38,888 nucleotides of DNA from a virus, in the IMG/VR virus record IMGVR_UViG_3300025873_000010, positions 1-38,888 of that record; one strand, given 5' to 3'. The number at the start of each line of letters is the position of its first letter. Position 1 is the first letter of the stretch. The position numbers and the translations under genes were made by a program. The notes below the pieces were generated by a model, which saw only the letters and a list, made by a program, of their open reading frames with translations, was not told the origin of the DNA and searched no databases. Below, in pieces: positions 12,902-21,991 of this stretch.

Positions 12902-13924
12902 CTAGTTAAGCTCGATTTCCTTACCGTAGCCAACCAACGATGCGCCTTCGGTGAGCGCTCTGCGCTTGATATCCAGCCCGGTGCCGAACTGGGATGCCTC
13001 CAACCGCTTGGAAGCATTGCGATACTCCTTCACATGATCGACATGCTCGGTTACCGCATTGTAAGCACCCCATACGGTGCCTCGCACTCCCTTGATGTCG
13101 GAACCGCGCCCGGTGTGCATCAGTCCTTCGACTGAATCAATCACCTTATCCCTGCGCTTGGATTCTGCGTTATCCGCGTAGAGCGCGTGGTTGATGTATG
13201 TGCGGGTCTCTACCCCGTTCAACTGCTTCTTGGCAAAGCCTTGAAACAAGTTCTTCACCTCGTCGTAGAACACCCCGGCTTGGGCCAGAATAGCCCCGGC
13301 GAACTTGAGCCGGTCTGCCACTTGACCAACGTGCTTCACTCGGACGGTCGAGCTATCCTTCAGCATGCTCCCCACCGCTGCGGTTAGGGTGTTGTTGCAA
13401 ACCACTCGGATTGGCGTGAACGCTCCCATAGCGGAGTAGGTGCCGTCATGCGAGTTGGTCAGCAGGAGGTACTGCTTGATGGTGTCCCCCGGAATAATCT
13501 CAACCGGGTCTTGATCCTTCATGTTGGCAAGCAACCAGATGCGCTCTCCCTTGCCGGTGAAACCAGCAGTCTCGTAGCGACAAGCATCCTTGCCAAACAA
13601 CCCATCAAAGAAGCCGAATGCTTCCCGGTTCTGGAGAGGGGAATACTTCATCCCCACCACCCCTAGCTCATCGCCGGTGTCGGCACGGCGAACGATCTGC
13701 CCCTTGGTGGATTCAATCAACCCATCGCCAGCCCCGCCAACTAACCTTTCGGGGTCTCCATAGTAAAGCGGAGCGACCTCCACTTCCCAATCCAAGTTAG
13801 CCTCCTTCAATGCGGTCTCCGCATCAAAGGCAGCATCCAGTGGTTGCCCCAACTGATGCCAAGGAGTATCCCCGGCATAAGCGATGTTGGCGCGTCCGTC
13901 AGTTAGTTCTATTTCATGTGACAT
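12902..13924 (-). CDS. DUF932 phage/plasmid protein
   Basis: 340 residues. It has the DUF932 pattern: AYAGDTPWHQLGQPL near the N-terminus, VVGMKYSPLQNREAFGFFDGL, ERIWLLANMK, LLTNSHDGTYSAMGAFTPIRVVCNNTL, and a C-terminal SVEGLMHTGRGSDIKGVRGTVWGAYNAVTEHVDH. The family is widespread in phages and plasmids, with unknown function. ATG 13924 follows the GAAAGGAAC leader (13933-13941). It sits among early accessory genes. Confidence 0.88.
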   Translation of the reverse strand: MSHEIELTDGRANIAYAGDTPWHQLGQPLDAAFDAETALKEANLDWEVEVAPLYYGDPERLVGGAGDGLIESTKGQIVRRADTGDELGVVGMKYSPLQNREAFGFFDGLFGKDACRYETAGFTGKGERIWLLANMKDQDPVEIIPGDTIKQYLLLTNSHDGTYSAMGAFTPIRVVCNNTLTAAVGSMLKDSSTVRVKHVGQVADRLKFAGAILAQAGVFYDEVKNLFQGFAKKQLNGVETRTYINHALYADNAESKRRDKVIDSVEGLMHTGRGSDIKGVRGTVWGAYNAVTEHVDHVKEYRNASKRLEASQFGTGLDIKRRALTEGASLVGYGKEIELN

Positions 13925-13988
13925 ACTATTTTGTTCCTTTCTTTATTTGGTTTTTGTTGATGAGGGAGGCTACAACCACCCCCGTGAA

Positions 13989-14630
13989 TTATCCCTGTGC
14001 TGTTAACCCGTTGCTGCAAACCGCTCTCCATCCTCGGTGATCGTCGTATCGCAACCCGGCTTGGGCATTAGCCCTATGGGCAGCAGCCTCCTCCTGTTGC
14101 GCCATGTAAGTCTCACGGCGACATTTCTCGCAGGAACCGAGGATATCGTCTGCCTCACTTACTTGATCGGCAAACCATTGCTCGCCGCAGTTGTCGCATT
14201 CGACGGTAGGAGTCGGGTCGGCAAACGGAGTGTTGTCAACATCCACGATGCGGGTAACAGGCATCCCGTTGGTGATAAACTCCATCAGGATTTGATGGCC
14301 GATAACCATCGTGGTGTCGGAAAAGATTTGCTCCAAATCAACCCAAAGAAACGCCCGAAAGTATTCGTCAAACGGAATCCAGAGTCTCATGCCAGCGCCA
14401 TTGCTAAACTCGAAATCGGCTTCATCATAGAGATGCTTACATTTGGCTGCGGCATCAGCCTTCGAGGCAAAGCGCCATTCGCCATCTTCAATCCCGCTCC
14501 ATACATACTTTTCCGCGTTGGCCGGGGTAACATAGTGAGTAAGCACAACGATGTATTTATCATCATGCTTGGTGGTGTTGATAACGGCGCTCCACTTAAC
14601 CTTGGAGATGCTTAGCTTGAACGATGTCAT
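13989..14630 (-). CDS. Hypothetical early protein with zinc ribbon
   Basis: 213 residues. A CDNC...CEKC four-cysteine zinc ribbon lies in the second half (about residues 145-170), after a beta-rich domain (DDKYIVVLTHYVT, RLWIPFDEYF). The C-terminus contains RYDDHRGWRAVC. No enzyme signature. ATG 14630 has the shared GAAAGGAAC leader at 14637-14645. Confidence 0.7.
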   Translation of the reverse strand: MTSFKLSISKVKWSAVINTTKHDDKYIVVLTHYVTPANAEKYVWSGIEDGEWRFASKADAAAKCKHLYDEADFEFSNGAGMRLWIPFDEYFRAFLWVDLEQIFSDTTMVIGHQILMEFITNGMPVTRIVDVDNTPFADPTPTVECDNCGEQWFADQVSEADDILGSCEKCRRETYMAQQEEAAAHRANAQAGLRYDDHRGWRAVCSNGLTAQG

Positions 14631-14648
14631 GTGTTTGTTCCTTTCTGT

Positions 14649-15149
14649 TTAAGGGAATCGGACATCGATCCCCAAAGTCCTTAGCTTCCTCTCTATTGAC
14701 CTAGCGGCCTTCAGTTGCTCGCTAGGGGTGCCGTAAAGCCCGTGAACTTCTGGATCATAGTAGTACCCAGTTTCGCCGGTCTCCTTCCAGTGATTGTAGT
14801 CAGCCTTGTGATCCTCAAAAGCATCGAACCAAGTGTTGCCATCAACCACATCCTCCAACACAAATTCCTCGGCCTCGCTTAGGTCGGTCACATCAAGCCT
14901 AGCGACATGGTTCCTGTTCCACTTCTCCAGCCTTTGCGGAATGGTGGATGATTTCTTGGTCACCTTGTTGTAAAGCTCACCGCCGAGGTGGATAGTGTCC
15001 TTCCAGTTTTTTGGCCACTTTCCAAAACCCTCGGGGTCGCTGTCGATACTCGACTCGATTATCCCAAAGATGCAGTCCTCAAGCAGGGTGTAACGGTGAT
15101 CAAAGATGTTCCACTCGATCCGATTGAATGTAAGATATTTTCTTTTCAT
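14649..15149 (-). CDS. Hypothetical early protein
   Basis: 166 residues from ATG 15149; the frame is open upstream to 15227, but that stretch has no good start and carries GC-rich hairpin sequence. Rich in Asp/Glu and Trp (WKDTIHLGGELYNKV, EEFVLEDVVDGNTWFDAFEDHKADYNHW). The C-terminus reads TPSEQLKAARSIERKLRTLGIDVRFP. Not recognised. The leader has GTGAGAAA rather than the shared GAAAGGAAC motif. Confidence 0.6.
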   Translation of the reverse strand: MKRKYLTFNRIEWNIFDHRYTLLEDCIFGIIESSIDSDPEGFGKWPKNWKDTIHLGGELYNKVTKKSSTIPQRLEKWNRNHVARLDVTDLSEAEEFVLEDVVDGNTWFDAFEDHKADYNHWKETGETGYYYDPEVHGLYGTPSEQLKAARSIERKLRTLGIDVRFP

Positions 15150-15227
15150 TTTCTCACTGATTAAATCGGGCCGCTGAATTGCGCCCCCATCGACGGCCTC
15201 AAGGCGAAGCCGCCGAAGGGAAGGCAA

Positions 15228-15884
15228 CTACTGGAACGCGGGCTTGCCGGTTCTTTCCTCGTACAACTTGCGTAGCTTCACCATGTCTCGATAGTCGCGA
15301 GAATCTTTTTCGTATGGGTCGAGCCGCAAGGTTGGGTAGCGTGTACAAAGGGCGTCGAAGGTTGGGTCAGCGCAAAACCTTTGAGTGAGTCGGTTTGCCT
15401 CGTTGGTTTTTCTAGTTACCAATTCCCTCGCCACATCTTCGGCAGTTAATGTTGCCAAGATCACGCCCGCTGAATAGTCGCCGGTTGGTTCCGCTTCTTC
15501 GCCTTCCAGCTTTGACCTTGGCGAGTCGTAGGCGTAAGTCGCGGCATCTAGGCTAACCTCAAACCCATAAGGGGCGCACCCGTCTTGCTGGATGTGGTCA
15601 AGCCCCATGTTTATTTCCCCAATAATGTCTTTTTGAGTTGGGAATTTCATGTCGTAGTAGGTGCGACAGTCTGACATATCCGACGCTTCGCTTGAGTCGG
15701 TCACGCAAACCGCCGTGTGGTTGCCGGTGAAGTACACGAACCGATATTCGCTTGGTTTGAAGTAGGGGTCTTTTTGCATTTGTTCCCTTTTCCATTTGCG
15801 GTTCCATTGGTACGCTTCGCGCACTGTTTCCCGTTTATTTTCCGCGAATTTTTCGCGTGTGTTTTTGTGGATGTATTTTTTCAT
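15228..15884 (-). CDS. Hypothetical early protein
   Basis: 218 residues. The basic N-terminus (KKYIHKNTREKFAENKRETVREAYQWNRKWKREQ) is helical; the centre has strands (YRFVYFTGNHTAVCVTDSS). The C-terminal part is charged and helical (LRLDPYEKDSRDYRDMVKLRKLYEERTG). No family recognised. ATG 15884 follows the GAAAGGAAC leader at 15888-15896. Confidence 0.7.
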   Translation of the reverse strand: MKKYIHKNTREKFAENKRETVREAYQWNRKWKREQMQKDPYFKPSEYRFVYFTGNHTAVCVTDSSEASDMSDCRTYYDMKFPTQKDIIGEINMGLDHIQQDGCAPYGFEVSLDAATYAYDSPRSKLEGEEAEPTGDYSAGVILATLTAEDVARELVTRKTNEANRLTQRFCADPTFDALCTRYPTLRLDPYEKDSRDYRDMVKLRKLYEERTGKPAFQ

Positions 15885-15901
15885 TTTGTTCCTTTCAGGT
15901 T

Positions 15902-16174
15902 TTATGCCAATTTCTTGTAGCGTTCATTGGCATCGACTAAACCCCATTTGGCATTGTAAGCGGCCTTACTGGTAAGCTCATTCATTAAGTCGGCCATGTC
16001 ATGACTGCCCTTTGAATAACCGGTCTGCCAAACCGCATCGAGCAGGTTCTCAAGTGAGTCCTTGTCGACTTTGATTTGGTTAAACTTTATTTGGTTATGA
16101 TCCCAGTCGCCGAAACCGTTTTTGGTCTGCGGCGTGAGGTGCTGGGCGATTAGTTTTTTGATTCCTTTTTTCAT
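15902..16174 (-). CDS. Hypothetical early protein, first gene after the control region
   Basis: 90 residues from ATG 16174 (MKKGIKKLIAQHL...). The frame is open upstream to 16342 but that part overlaps the AT-rich control region and reads as low-quality protein, so the internal ATG is preferred. The C-terminus (QTGYSKGSHDMADLMNELTSKAAYNAKWGLVDANERYKKLA) is helical. Not recognised. There is no clear Shine-Dalgarno; the leader reads AACCAAA. Confidence 0.55.
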   Translation of the reverse strand: MKKGIKKLIAQHLTPQTKNGFGDWDHNQIKFNQIKVDKDSLENLLDAVWQTGYSKGSHDMADLMNELTSKAAYNAKWGLVDANERYKKLA

Positions 16175-16413
16175 TTTGGTTTTACTGGTCGGCGAGGGCG
16201 TTTCCCTCAACAGTAATAAGTATGCGTTGTTTATGCGTAAATGAAAAGCTTTATTTTTATTTATTTTTACCAAGGCCATCATTACCCCTAATTCTTTAGG
16301 GTGAAACAGCCTAAAAAAAATTCCCCCGTTCACCCCCGGCAATGCGAAGCGCAGTGCCGTAGCGTAAAGGAGGATGGGTTTATGGCGTGAAGTAAAAAGG
16401 TTTTATCCGGGCC
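16175..16413 (-). promoter_or_regulatory. Control region between late (tail/lysis) and early genes: hairpin, poly-T, AT-rich promoter-like stretch
   Basis: This 239-base gap holds, in minus-strand order: a hairpin CGGCA-TGCG-CTT-CGCA-TGCCG (about 16337-16359), then TTTTTTTT (16313-16320), an AT-rich tract near 16250-16270, and a promoter-like pair TTTACG / TATTAC with 17 bases between them at about 16210-16240. Within this spacer ACGCATA occurs twice, 11 bases apart, as a possible operator. A GAGGG/CCCTC hairpin follows before the first early gene. I infer a late-operon terminator followed by the early promoter; the hairpin is not directly joined to the T run. Confidence 0.45.
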
Positions 16414-16641
16414 TTAATCTCCCGCTTCAATCTCCCTCTCTAGGTCGGCAATCGTTTCAAGGGCGTCCCTTGTCCAATCTGGAGCCGCAATGACTGCAGA
16501 CCGAAACTGTGGATGATTTATCAGCCTCTCCGTGTTGTTCAGCCTTGGCGTCAGGCAACCGCTGCACATTGCCAATAGCAGCATCAATAGCAGCATTCTT
16601 TTCAGACCACCTTTTACGGGCGTTGAGTTTGTTTCTGTCAT
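16414..16641 (-). CDS. Probable outer-membrane lipoprotein, o-spanin-like, embedded in the preceding gene
   Basis: 75 residues from ATG 16641, with AAGGA eight bases upstream. The N-terminus is basic, then MLLLMLLLAMCSGCLTP, a lipoprotein-type signal ending in Ser-Gly-Cys. The mature part is short and helical (DALETIADLEREIEAGD). Its start lies inside the 16457-16747 gene in another frame and it runs past its end. This overlapping arrangement and size fit Rz/Rz1-type spanins, which fuse inner and outer membranes at the last step of lysis. The lipobox residue at -3 (Cys) is unusual. Confidence 0.5.
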   Translation of the reverse strand: MTETNSTPVKGGLKRMLLLMLLLAMCSGCLTPRLNNTERLINHPQFRSAVIAAPDWTRDALETIADLEREIEAGD

Positions 16642-16747
16642 CTTCATAATCCTTGGCGACCTTGATGAGCGTTTCACATAGGTCAGCAATCTCTGGCACC
16701 GCTCTGGCCAAAGCCCCAATTGTACTTATCAACGAAGCTATTCCCAT
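16457..16747 (-). CDS. Small helical protein, possible inner-membrane partner of the lipoprotein
   Basis: 96 residues. The N-terminal segment GIASLISTIGALARAVPEIADLCETL is moderately hydrophobic, followed by a charged helix (KVAKDYEDDRNKLNARKRWSEKNAAIDAAIG) and a C-terminal CSHCGSRL zinc-knuckle-like end. It could be an i-spanin anchored by its N-terminus, but the hydrophobicity is weaker than in classical Rz and the Cys pair is unusual. It overlaps the gene before by 10 bases and the lipoprotein by 185. Confidence 0.45.
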   Translation of the reverse strand: MGIASLISTIGALARAVPEIADLCETLIKVAKDYEDDRNKLNARKRWSEKNAAIDAAIGNVQRLPDAKAEQHGEADKSSTVSVCSHCGSRLDKGRP

Positions 16748-17064
16748 TTGTTAATAGGGCAACTTTCAGCCCTTAAAATTGCCTTGTACTGAAGCCAGCA
16801 CCCACACTTGGAACAACGGTTATCGTGCATATATTCACATTCCTTGCAGATAGCTTTTCGTCTCTTAATCTCATCAGGGTCAGCATTGATTGAATTTCCC
16901 CCCATCACACTCTTTAGATTCTTGGCAAAGGAACCAGCCGCATTCTTTACCATCTGCCCTTTAGAGGGCATTGTAGGCTCCGCATCGAGCTTCCAGCGCA
17001 GGGGGGTGATGGCTGGGTTTATGCCGAGGATACCGCCAAGGAAAGGATTCTTGTTACTGCCCAT
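16738..17064 (-). CDS. Small Cys-rich (zinc-binding) phage protein
   Basis: 108 residues. A cysteine cluster CKECEYMHDNRCSKCGCWL plus a late Cys (AESCPINKWE) makes a probable zinc site in the C-terminal 45 residues. The N-terminus is Asn/Pro rich. Similar short Cys proteins occur in tail-fiber regions of phages. ATG 17064 overlaps the preceding gene by 46 bases, and a later ATG (MPSKGQM) would remove the overlap, so the start is open. Confidence 0.6.
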   Translation of the reverse strand: MGSNKNPFLGGILGINPAITPLRWKLDAEPTMPSKGQMVKNAAGSFAKNLKSVMGGNSINADPDEIKRRKAICKECEYMHDNRCSKCGCWLQYKAILRAESCPINKWE

Positions 17065-17492
17065 GTTTCTTGAACGTCAGCCCCTATCGTTGGCTTCGCT
17101 TCGGTTTGTGCAATGTAAGTATTGCTGAATGTACCGGCGCTCGTAGTTGGTTCCGACACCCCTGAATAATCAATCTGCGCGTTTGTAGGGGTCGCTATGT
17201 TTATGATGTATTCACTTGAAACCGTGTCGTAACTGCTCGTTGCCGTAATGTAGGCGTAAGCCCTGTATCGCCACGAAATGCCCGTGGATACCCCGCTGTC
17301 GGAGTACCATGCCCTTGGATGGTCATAGAGGAGGGCCAGTTCAGTCTCATAAATGACCAAGTAAGCGAAAGGCGCAACATTCCTAGCTCTCTCGATCTTG
17401 TAATGGCCGATTGTCGGGGGCTTTGTGCCGAGGTCGAGTGTCAGTTTGACCGATAACAGGGTGGATGATGTTGCAACTAGGTTGGTGGCCAT
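17019..17492 (-). CDS. Fibronectin type III-like tail protein
   Basis: 157 residues. The order of strands (LVATSSTLLSVKLTLDLG, GHYKIERARN, FAYLVIYETELALLYDHP, WRYRAYAYITATSSYDTVS) resembles a fibronectin type III-like domain of phage tail proteins (IERA...Y, YRAYAY). It begins one base into the stop of the 1499-residue protein (TGATG), so it is coupled to it and probably part of the tail tip. Confidence 0.55.
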   Translation of the reverse strand: MATNLVATSSTLLSVKLTLDLGTKPPTIGHYKIERARNVAPFAYLVIYETELALLYDHPRAWYSDSGVSTGISWRYRAYAYITATSSYDTVSSEYIINIATPTNAQIDYSGVSEPTTSAGTFSNTYIAQTEAKPTIGADVQETWAVTRILSLAVSSA

Positions 17493-20400
17493 CAGTAGGT
17501 GTTGTTCGGGTAGCTGCGACTGATAATCGGAATCTTAATGAACATCAGTTTATCATCATAGGGGGTGAACAGAACATCAAGTAAGTTGTATTCACCCGAA
17601 AAGGTGTTAACCCCACCCGGAGATCGCTGGTCATAAGCGGAATCGCCTGTGGTGAAATCGCCGTAAAGCGGGGACTCTGCTGCATCCACCATCACATCGC
17701 CCTCGTAAAGCTTACAGAACTGATAGGTTTTTTCGACAATCCTGTATTTTTCCTCGGTGAAACGGATTCCACCGACATACAGATAATCGCCATCCGTTGC
17801 ATCTATGACCCCCTTTCTCATATAATGCGATTCGTTACCCAAAAAGCCGGGTTCGTCCATGAACTGATCTCGGATTCCGACCGGCAGCGCATACTTAATC
17901 TGGCCATCATCAAGAATCTGCAACTCGCCCTTGTATTTGCGCGACATGACATAGGGCTTGTAATAGTCCCCATCGTCATAGGTTTCGCCCGAAGTCTGCA
18001 TCCCTTCAACATTCCCCCCACCGGGAGGCGTACAAGCGGCTACTCCGCTAATCAAGCCAACGCGGTATTGCGAATCGGCGGTGCCACCAGTAGTCCAATC
18101 GCCCACATCTGTGTAAAGTGATCGGTCGGTGACTGTTGCTCCGCTCCAAAACACAACGCTCTTTTCGGCATTGCAGGCATCTACCGCGATACGGGCCACG
18201 CTTGTTCCGGGCGGTTCCTCATTTGTACAGGAATAGGTGAAAGGGTATCCCTCAGTCGAGGGGACTGTGCTTGAGTACGATGAAGTGATGGGTTCCACCG
18301 GCAACCCCCGGTGTTCTGGGGCCGTATGTCGCGCCCGATAATCAAACGGCAATTCTATTCTGGCTCGCACCAGCAAGTTGACTGCGTTACAGACATTATT
18401 GAAGATTCTTGCATACAGATTGGTGTTTGGCATCGGGCCAAACCCCTGCGCGTTGTCCGGCCTCAAGGTCGGAGGCAGGAACTCAAACCAGCGTTTTTGC
18501 CCGTAATACTTTGCTATGACACGGTACTCGTCCTTTGCCAATGCCCCTGTAATCGTCACCGGACTGCTTACATCCTCCGCATCCGACTCATCGCTAGACC
18601 AGCCTGACCCAGTATAGTATTCCCAATCGTTGGTGTTGAAAGGGGCGGGGGAAACTGGGTCAAAGTCTCCGGTAGCGGTTCGCCCTAGTATCATGTACTT
18701 GATTTGCTCCGCGCTGTTCTCCGTGAATGTAATCACATTGTCATCGTCTGCCCCGGAAAAGACCATTGTAAAATCAATTATCGTATAGGCATCACTCTTA
18801 TTAGACCCAGCATAAGCCTTGTAGGATGTGTAAGTCGGCACCCCTGTTTCCGTGTATGGCGAAGTCACGGACTCGGCTATCGGTGTTTCCACCCCTCCTG
18901 TCACACCGACAAGCAGATACAGCACCCCAGCCTCACTACTCCATGTGAAGGTGTCCGAGACCCTCGTCACCGACACGGATGGTGCCTCACTCTTGGATTG
19001 CCGTAATGCTTGGTAACAGAGATTTGGAAAAGTGTAGTCGTACATTCGGTTATCATCTGTGCAACTAAATTTCAGGGTGCTTTCCTTGTCAATGAAACCG
19101 GAACTTATTGCCTGCAAAATGTATTCCATGTACAGCATTTCATCCACCGTAGTCAGGGAATCCGCAGGATCATAGCTTGCGTTGGTGTCGTTCCAGACAT
19201 GGCGCACCTGTTTCCCGAAATAGAACCTTGGATAACAGTTGCCGTGGAATAGGCCACCATCGTAGCCGCTTGAAGCATTAGCATCGTAGGCAATATCGCC
19301 AACCTTTTGGATGCAGTTATAGTCGGAAATGGCCCCATCATTGTAGCTTGCAATATGGTAAAGATATTCCAAGACTGCATTCTCGTCCGTGCGGCGTACC
19401 GGGGTATAGCCGCCAGTAAAAGCGGCGTACCAACTGGTGGTGGTATTGTCTATTGTCAATGGGACTACGGTATCGCCCACATCCAGCCTGCCGGTCAGTT
19501 TCACGATTACATCGTAATCATCACTTGAAGCGATAGATGTAGGGTCAATGTAAACTGCCTCCAGCTCGTAGTCTGGCTTGTAAATCTCGCAGCTTTTGTA
19601 GTGATTGATGTTTCCGCTTCCCGCGCTTGCTGTGTTCTGCGCGTCAATCATGTCGTTGACCCAACCGTAAGTCCCCGAGCTTGGCCCGTGGGTGTCCAAT
19701 ATGTAGCGGTAGCCACTTGGGTTCTCCGGTTTGTAACTGATTAAAGACCCATAATTCACATGATTATTGATTTCTGCTTGAGCCTCATAGCCAGCGCACA
19801 AGGGTTTGCGCGACCATGCACACGACATTAACCCGCATCTGTCTGACAGAAACGCCATAATGTCGGCGTAACTGTCTGACTTGAATATGCTGCTGTCCGA
19901 CAGCTTGTAGGCCGCCGTGCTCATCTGTGCCAGCCATTCATTTGTCTGCCCCCGAAATCTGTCATCACGGTTGTCCTTGATGGGTATTGAGCGTATGCCG
20001 TTGCGAACCCGCAGAAAGGCATCCCCGGTGACTGTAAAAACCTTTATGGCTGTGGCTGTGAAATAGGTTCCAGCCTGTTCCCCTCCTGAATGGCCAATGC
20101 TGCTTATGGCTGGATAAAGTGTCCCATCGTAGGTGATCTTGTTAGCCGATGAATCGCTTGCTGACCAGACTTGGTACTCCTCCCCCTCGATCAGATCACC
20201 GCTTGCCACCGCAGCCACCGGAGGGGCTATCCCGTCGAAAACATCCAGATCGTTGGAGTATTGGGCGCGGGCAAATCTCTTAAAATGAATGTAGCTCTTG
20301 TCCCCAATGACCTCGTAGCCAACCAACCCCTGCCGCTCGGCCAACCTCATGTTGTTTTGAATCAGTCTCTTTGCACTTTCATAGACAGGGTTCTCGTTGA

Positions 20401-21991
20401 TTTCGCCTGTGGTCGGGATTCCAACAACATCGCCCTCGCGTTTCAAACAGCCGTATTCCAAAAGATTATCCGAGATAGTCTTGGGATCGCTGAATGTGTA
20501 TCCGCTCTTATCAAAAGAGGTCGAAGCAGGGCCGTCTGTGCTGCCCAGCCTCAAGCAGACATAGGAATCGTAGATTGTCGGTTGATATTCCAGCAACATG
20601 GCGCACTCAATGTTGATGGTAACGCTGGCAGGGAGCACCGTCTTGAGCTTGAAACGAATGTCTGCCTCGTTATGCGCCGAGGTGAACCACTTCAGATGGT
20701 CAACAGTTGAACCCCCTACTGCCGTAATCGTAAAAGTAGTCAGGGAGGTTGCACCGCTAAACACCTCAATCGTCACATCCCCCGCCCCTGATCCAGTTGT
20801 CTTGGCGTAAAATGCTGCAAAAGTGAACTTGGCGGGAACCGTGTAGGTGGTTGTGCCGCTGTAAGCGCCCGCTGTAGTAACGTCAAGGTAAGTCCCGGCG
20901 GCTTCCCCTCCGCTTAACTCAAAAGTCGGGTAGGTGGCAGTTATGGAGCCGGTGGCGACAGTCCCGTAAGCCGGGGCGAGACAGTATTGCCTCGTTAAAA
21001 AGTCTTGGAATTGGAATCCCAACGAATAACGGTTCATGTCGGATTCCTCCCGCTCCGTTTCGTTGGCCCGATATTCCATCGCAAACCAGTTCAGCGACTC
21101 GTTTAACTGCTGCCCTTTGTAACGCTTCAGAATTGCATTGTCCTCGTATGGCCCCTCCAAGTAATCATTCAAGGGCAGACTTGTTGTGGTGCCATCCCAA
21201 TGGATTAGCTTGTAGGCAACGAACCCCTCAAAATAGAACATCACGCCATCAGGTGGGCAGGAGTTATAAGTCTTGTCCGTAACGCTGGTGTTTAGAGCCT
21301 TGAACTTGAATGTGTAATCTGGAATAACGTCATCATCACAAAACGGATTATCCGTGTCAGTCAGTTGTGGGCTGGGAAGGAATCCCCCGTAGTTCTTTAG
21401 GAAGAAATGGGAATCTGGATAGTTGATTTTGCCATGTTCCTGTGACGATTTAATCGCATTGGCTGCGGAAAAGTCAGATAAATCAGACGGCACAGCGCCC
21501 CTTTGGTACTTTGAAAGTGTCCAGTAGTCGGCATTGTTTTGGGGGGATTCCAGCGGGGAACCTAAAACAAGGGGAACCCCTGTGGGCGCAGTCGCCAAGG
21601 TGGTTCCCGCAGGGTTAAACTCCCCGATGCCGTTGATTCGCCCTTCCTCGTCTACGACAGTAGGCGCGAGGCCATGTACAAAAGCACCGAGAGGATTAGC
21701 CACATTAACGCCAGCCGGTTCGCTGGCACCCGCAGTAGGCCACGTAATCCCCGAGGCAACCTTGATGTGCGCGTAAACCTTCCACCACTCGTCTTGTGCC
21801 GTAGAGAGGAAATTGCTAGGGTTTCGGATGCCTCGAACCAGAGAGTGGGCATACCAGAGCATCCTCCAGACAGGATCGCCCACACCGTTTTTCAAACGGT
21901 CATTAAATGCTAAAGCTAGACGGTTGTAATCCTGTGAATAAACCCCATCATTAACATCAACCGTCCGGGCCTCTGTGTAATCTACAGCCAT
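17492..21991 (-). CDS. Large tail protein (tail tip / receptor-recognition candidate)
   Basis: 1499 residues, the largest gene. It is rich in Ser, Thr, Tyr, Asp and Gly, with many beta strands and few Lys, as in extracellular tail proteins. A motif GGEAAGTYLDVTT...TYTVPAKFTF recurs as GGEQAGTYFTATA...FTVTGDAFLRV, suggesting repeated carbohydrate-binding-like modules around residues 360 and 620. A fibronectin-like strand set (SVTRVSDTFTWSSEAGVLYLLV) lies near residue 990. No endosialidase or lyase signature is seen. Its start overlaps the 62-residue ORF, next to a G8 run. Confidence 0.7.
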   Translation of the reverse strand: MAVDYTEARTVDVNDGVYSQDYNRLALAFNDRLKNGVGDPVWRMLWYAHSLVRGIRNPSNFLSTAQDEWWKVYAHIKVASGITWPTAGASEPAGVNVANPLGAFVHGLAPTVVDEEGRINGIGEFNPAGTTLATAPTGVPLVLGSPLESPQNNADYWTLSKYQRGAVPSDLSDFSAANAIKSSQEHGKINYPDSHFFLKNYGGFLPSPQLTDTDNPFCDDDVIPDYTFKFKALNTSVTDKTYNSCPPDGVMFYFEGFVAYKLIHWDGTTTSLPLNDYLEGPYEDNAILKRYKGQQLNESLNWFAMEYRANETEREESDMNRYSLGFQFQDFLTRQYCLAPAYGTVATGSITATYPTFELSGGEAAGTYLDVTTAGAYSGTTTYTVPAKFTFAAFYAKTTGSGAGDVTIEVFSGATSLTTFTITAVGGSTVDHLKWFTSAHNEADIRFKLKTVLPASVTINIECAMLLEYQPTIYDSYVCLRLGSTDGPASTSFDKSGYTFSDPKTISDNLLEYGCLKREGDVVGIPTTGEINENPVYESAKRLIQNNMRLAERQGLVGYEVIGDKSYIHFKRFARAQYSNDLDVFDGIAPPVAAVASGDLIEGEEYQVWSASDSSANKITYDGTLYPAISSIGHSGGEQAGTYFTATAIKVFTVTGDAFLRVRNGIRSIPIKDNRDDRFRGQTNEWLAQMSTAAYKLSDSSIFKSDSYADIMAFLSDRCGLMSCAWSRKPLCAGYEAQAEINNHVNYGSLISYKPENPSGYRYILDTHGPSSGTYGWVNDMIDAQNTASAGSGNINHYKSCEIYKPDYELEAVYIDPTSIASSDDYDVIVKLTGRLDVGDTVVPLTIDNTTTSWYAAFTGGYTPVRRTDENAVLEYLYHIASYNDGAISDYNCIQKVGDIAYDANASSGYDGGLFHGNCYPRFYFGKQVRHVWNDTNASYDPADSLTTVDEMLYMEYILQAISSGFIDKESTLKFSCTDDNRMYDYTFPNLCYQALRQSKSEAPSVSVTRVSDTFTWSSEAGVLYLLVGVTGGVETPIAESVTSPYTETGVPTYTSYKAYAGSNKSDAYTIIDFTMVFSGADDDNVITFTENSAEQIKYMILGRTATGDFDPVSPAPFNTNDWEYYTGSGWSSDESDAEDVSSPVTITGALAKDEYRVIAKYYGQKRWFEFLPPTLRPDNAQGFGPMPNTNLYARIFNNVCNAVNLLVRARIELPFDYRARHTAPEHRGLPVEPITSSYSSTVPSTEGYPFTYSCTNEEPPGTSVARIAVDACNAEKSVVFWSGATVTDRSLYTDVGDWTTGGTADSQYRVGLISGVAACTPPGGGNVEGMQTSGETYDDGDYYKPYVMSRKYKGELQILDDGQIKYALPVGIRDQFMDEPGFLGNESHYMRKGVIDATDGDYLYVGGIRFTEEKYRIVEKTYQFCKLYEGDVMVDAAESPLYGDFTTGDSAYDQRSPGGVNTFSGEYNLLDVLFTPYDDKLMFIKIPIISRSYPNNTY

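Noticed and set aside
14037-14615. Long plus-strand open frame (192 codons)
   Set aside because: It is antisense to the zinc-ribbon protein gene, has no ribosome site, and all supported genes are on the minus strand.
20171-20710. Plus-strand open frame (179 codons)
   Set aside because: It lies fully inside the large tail protein gene in antisense and shows no domain or leader.
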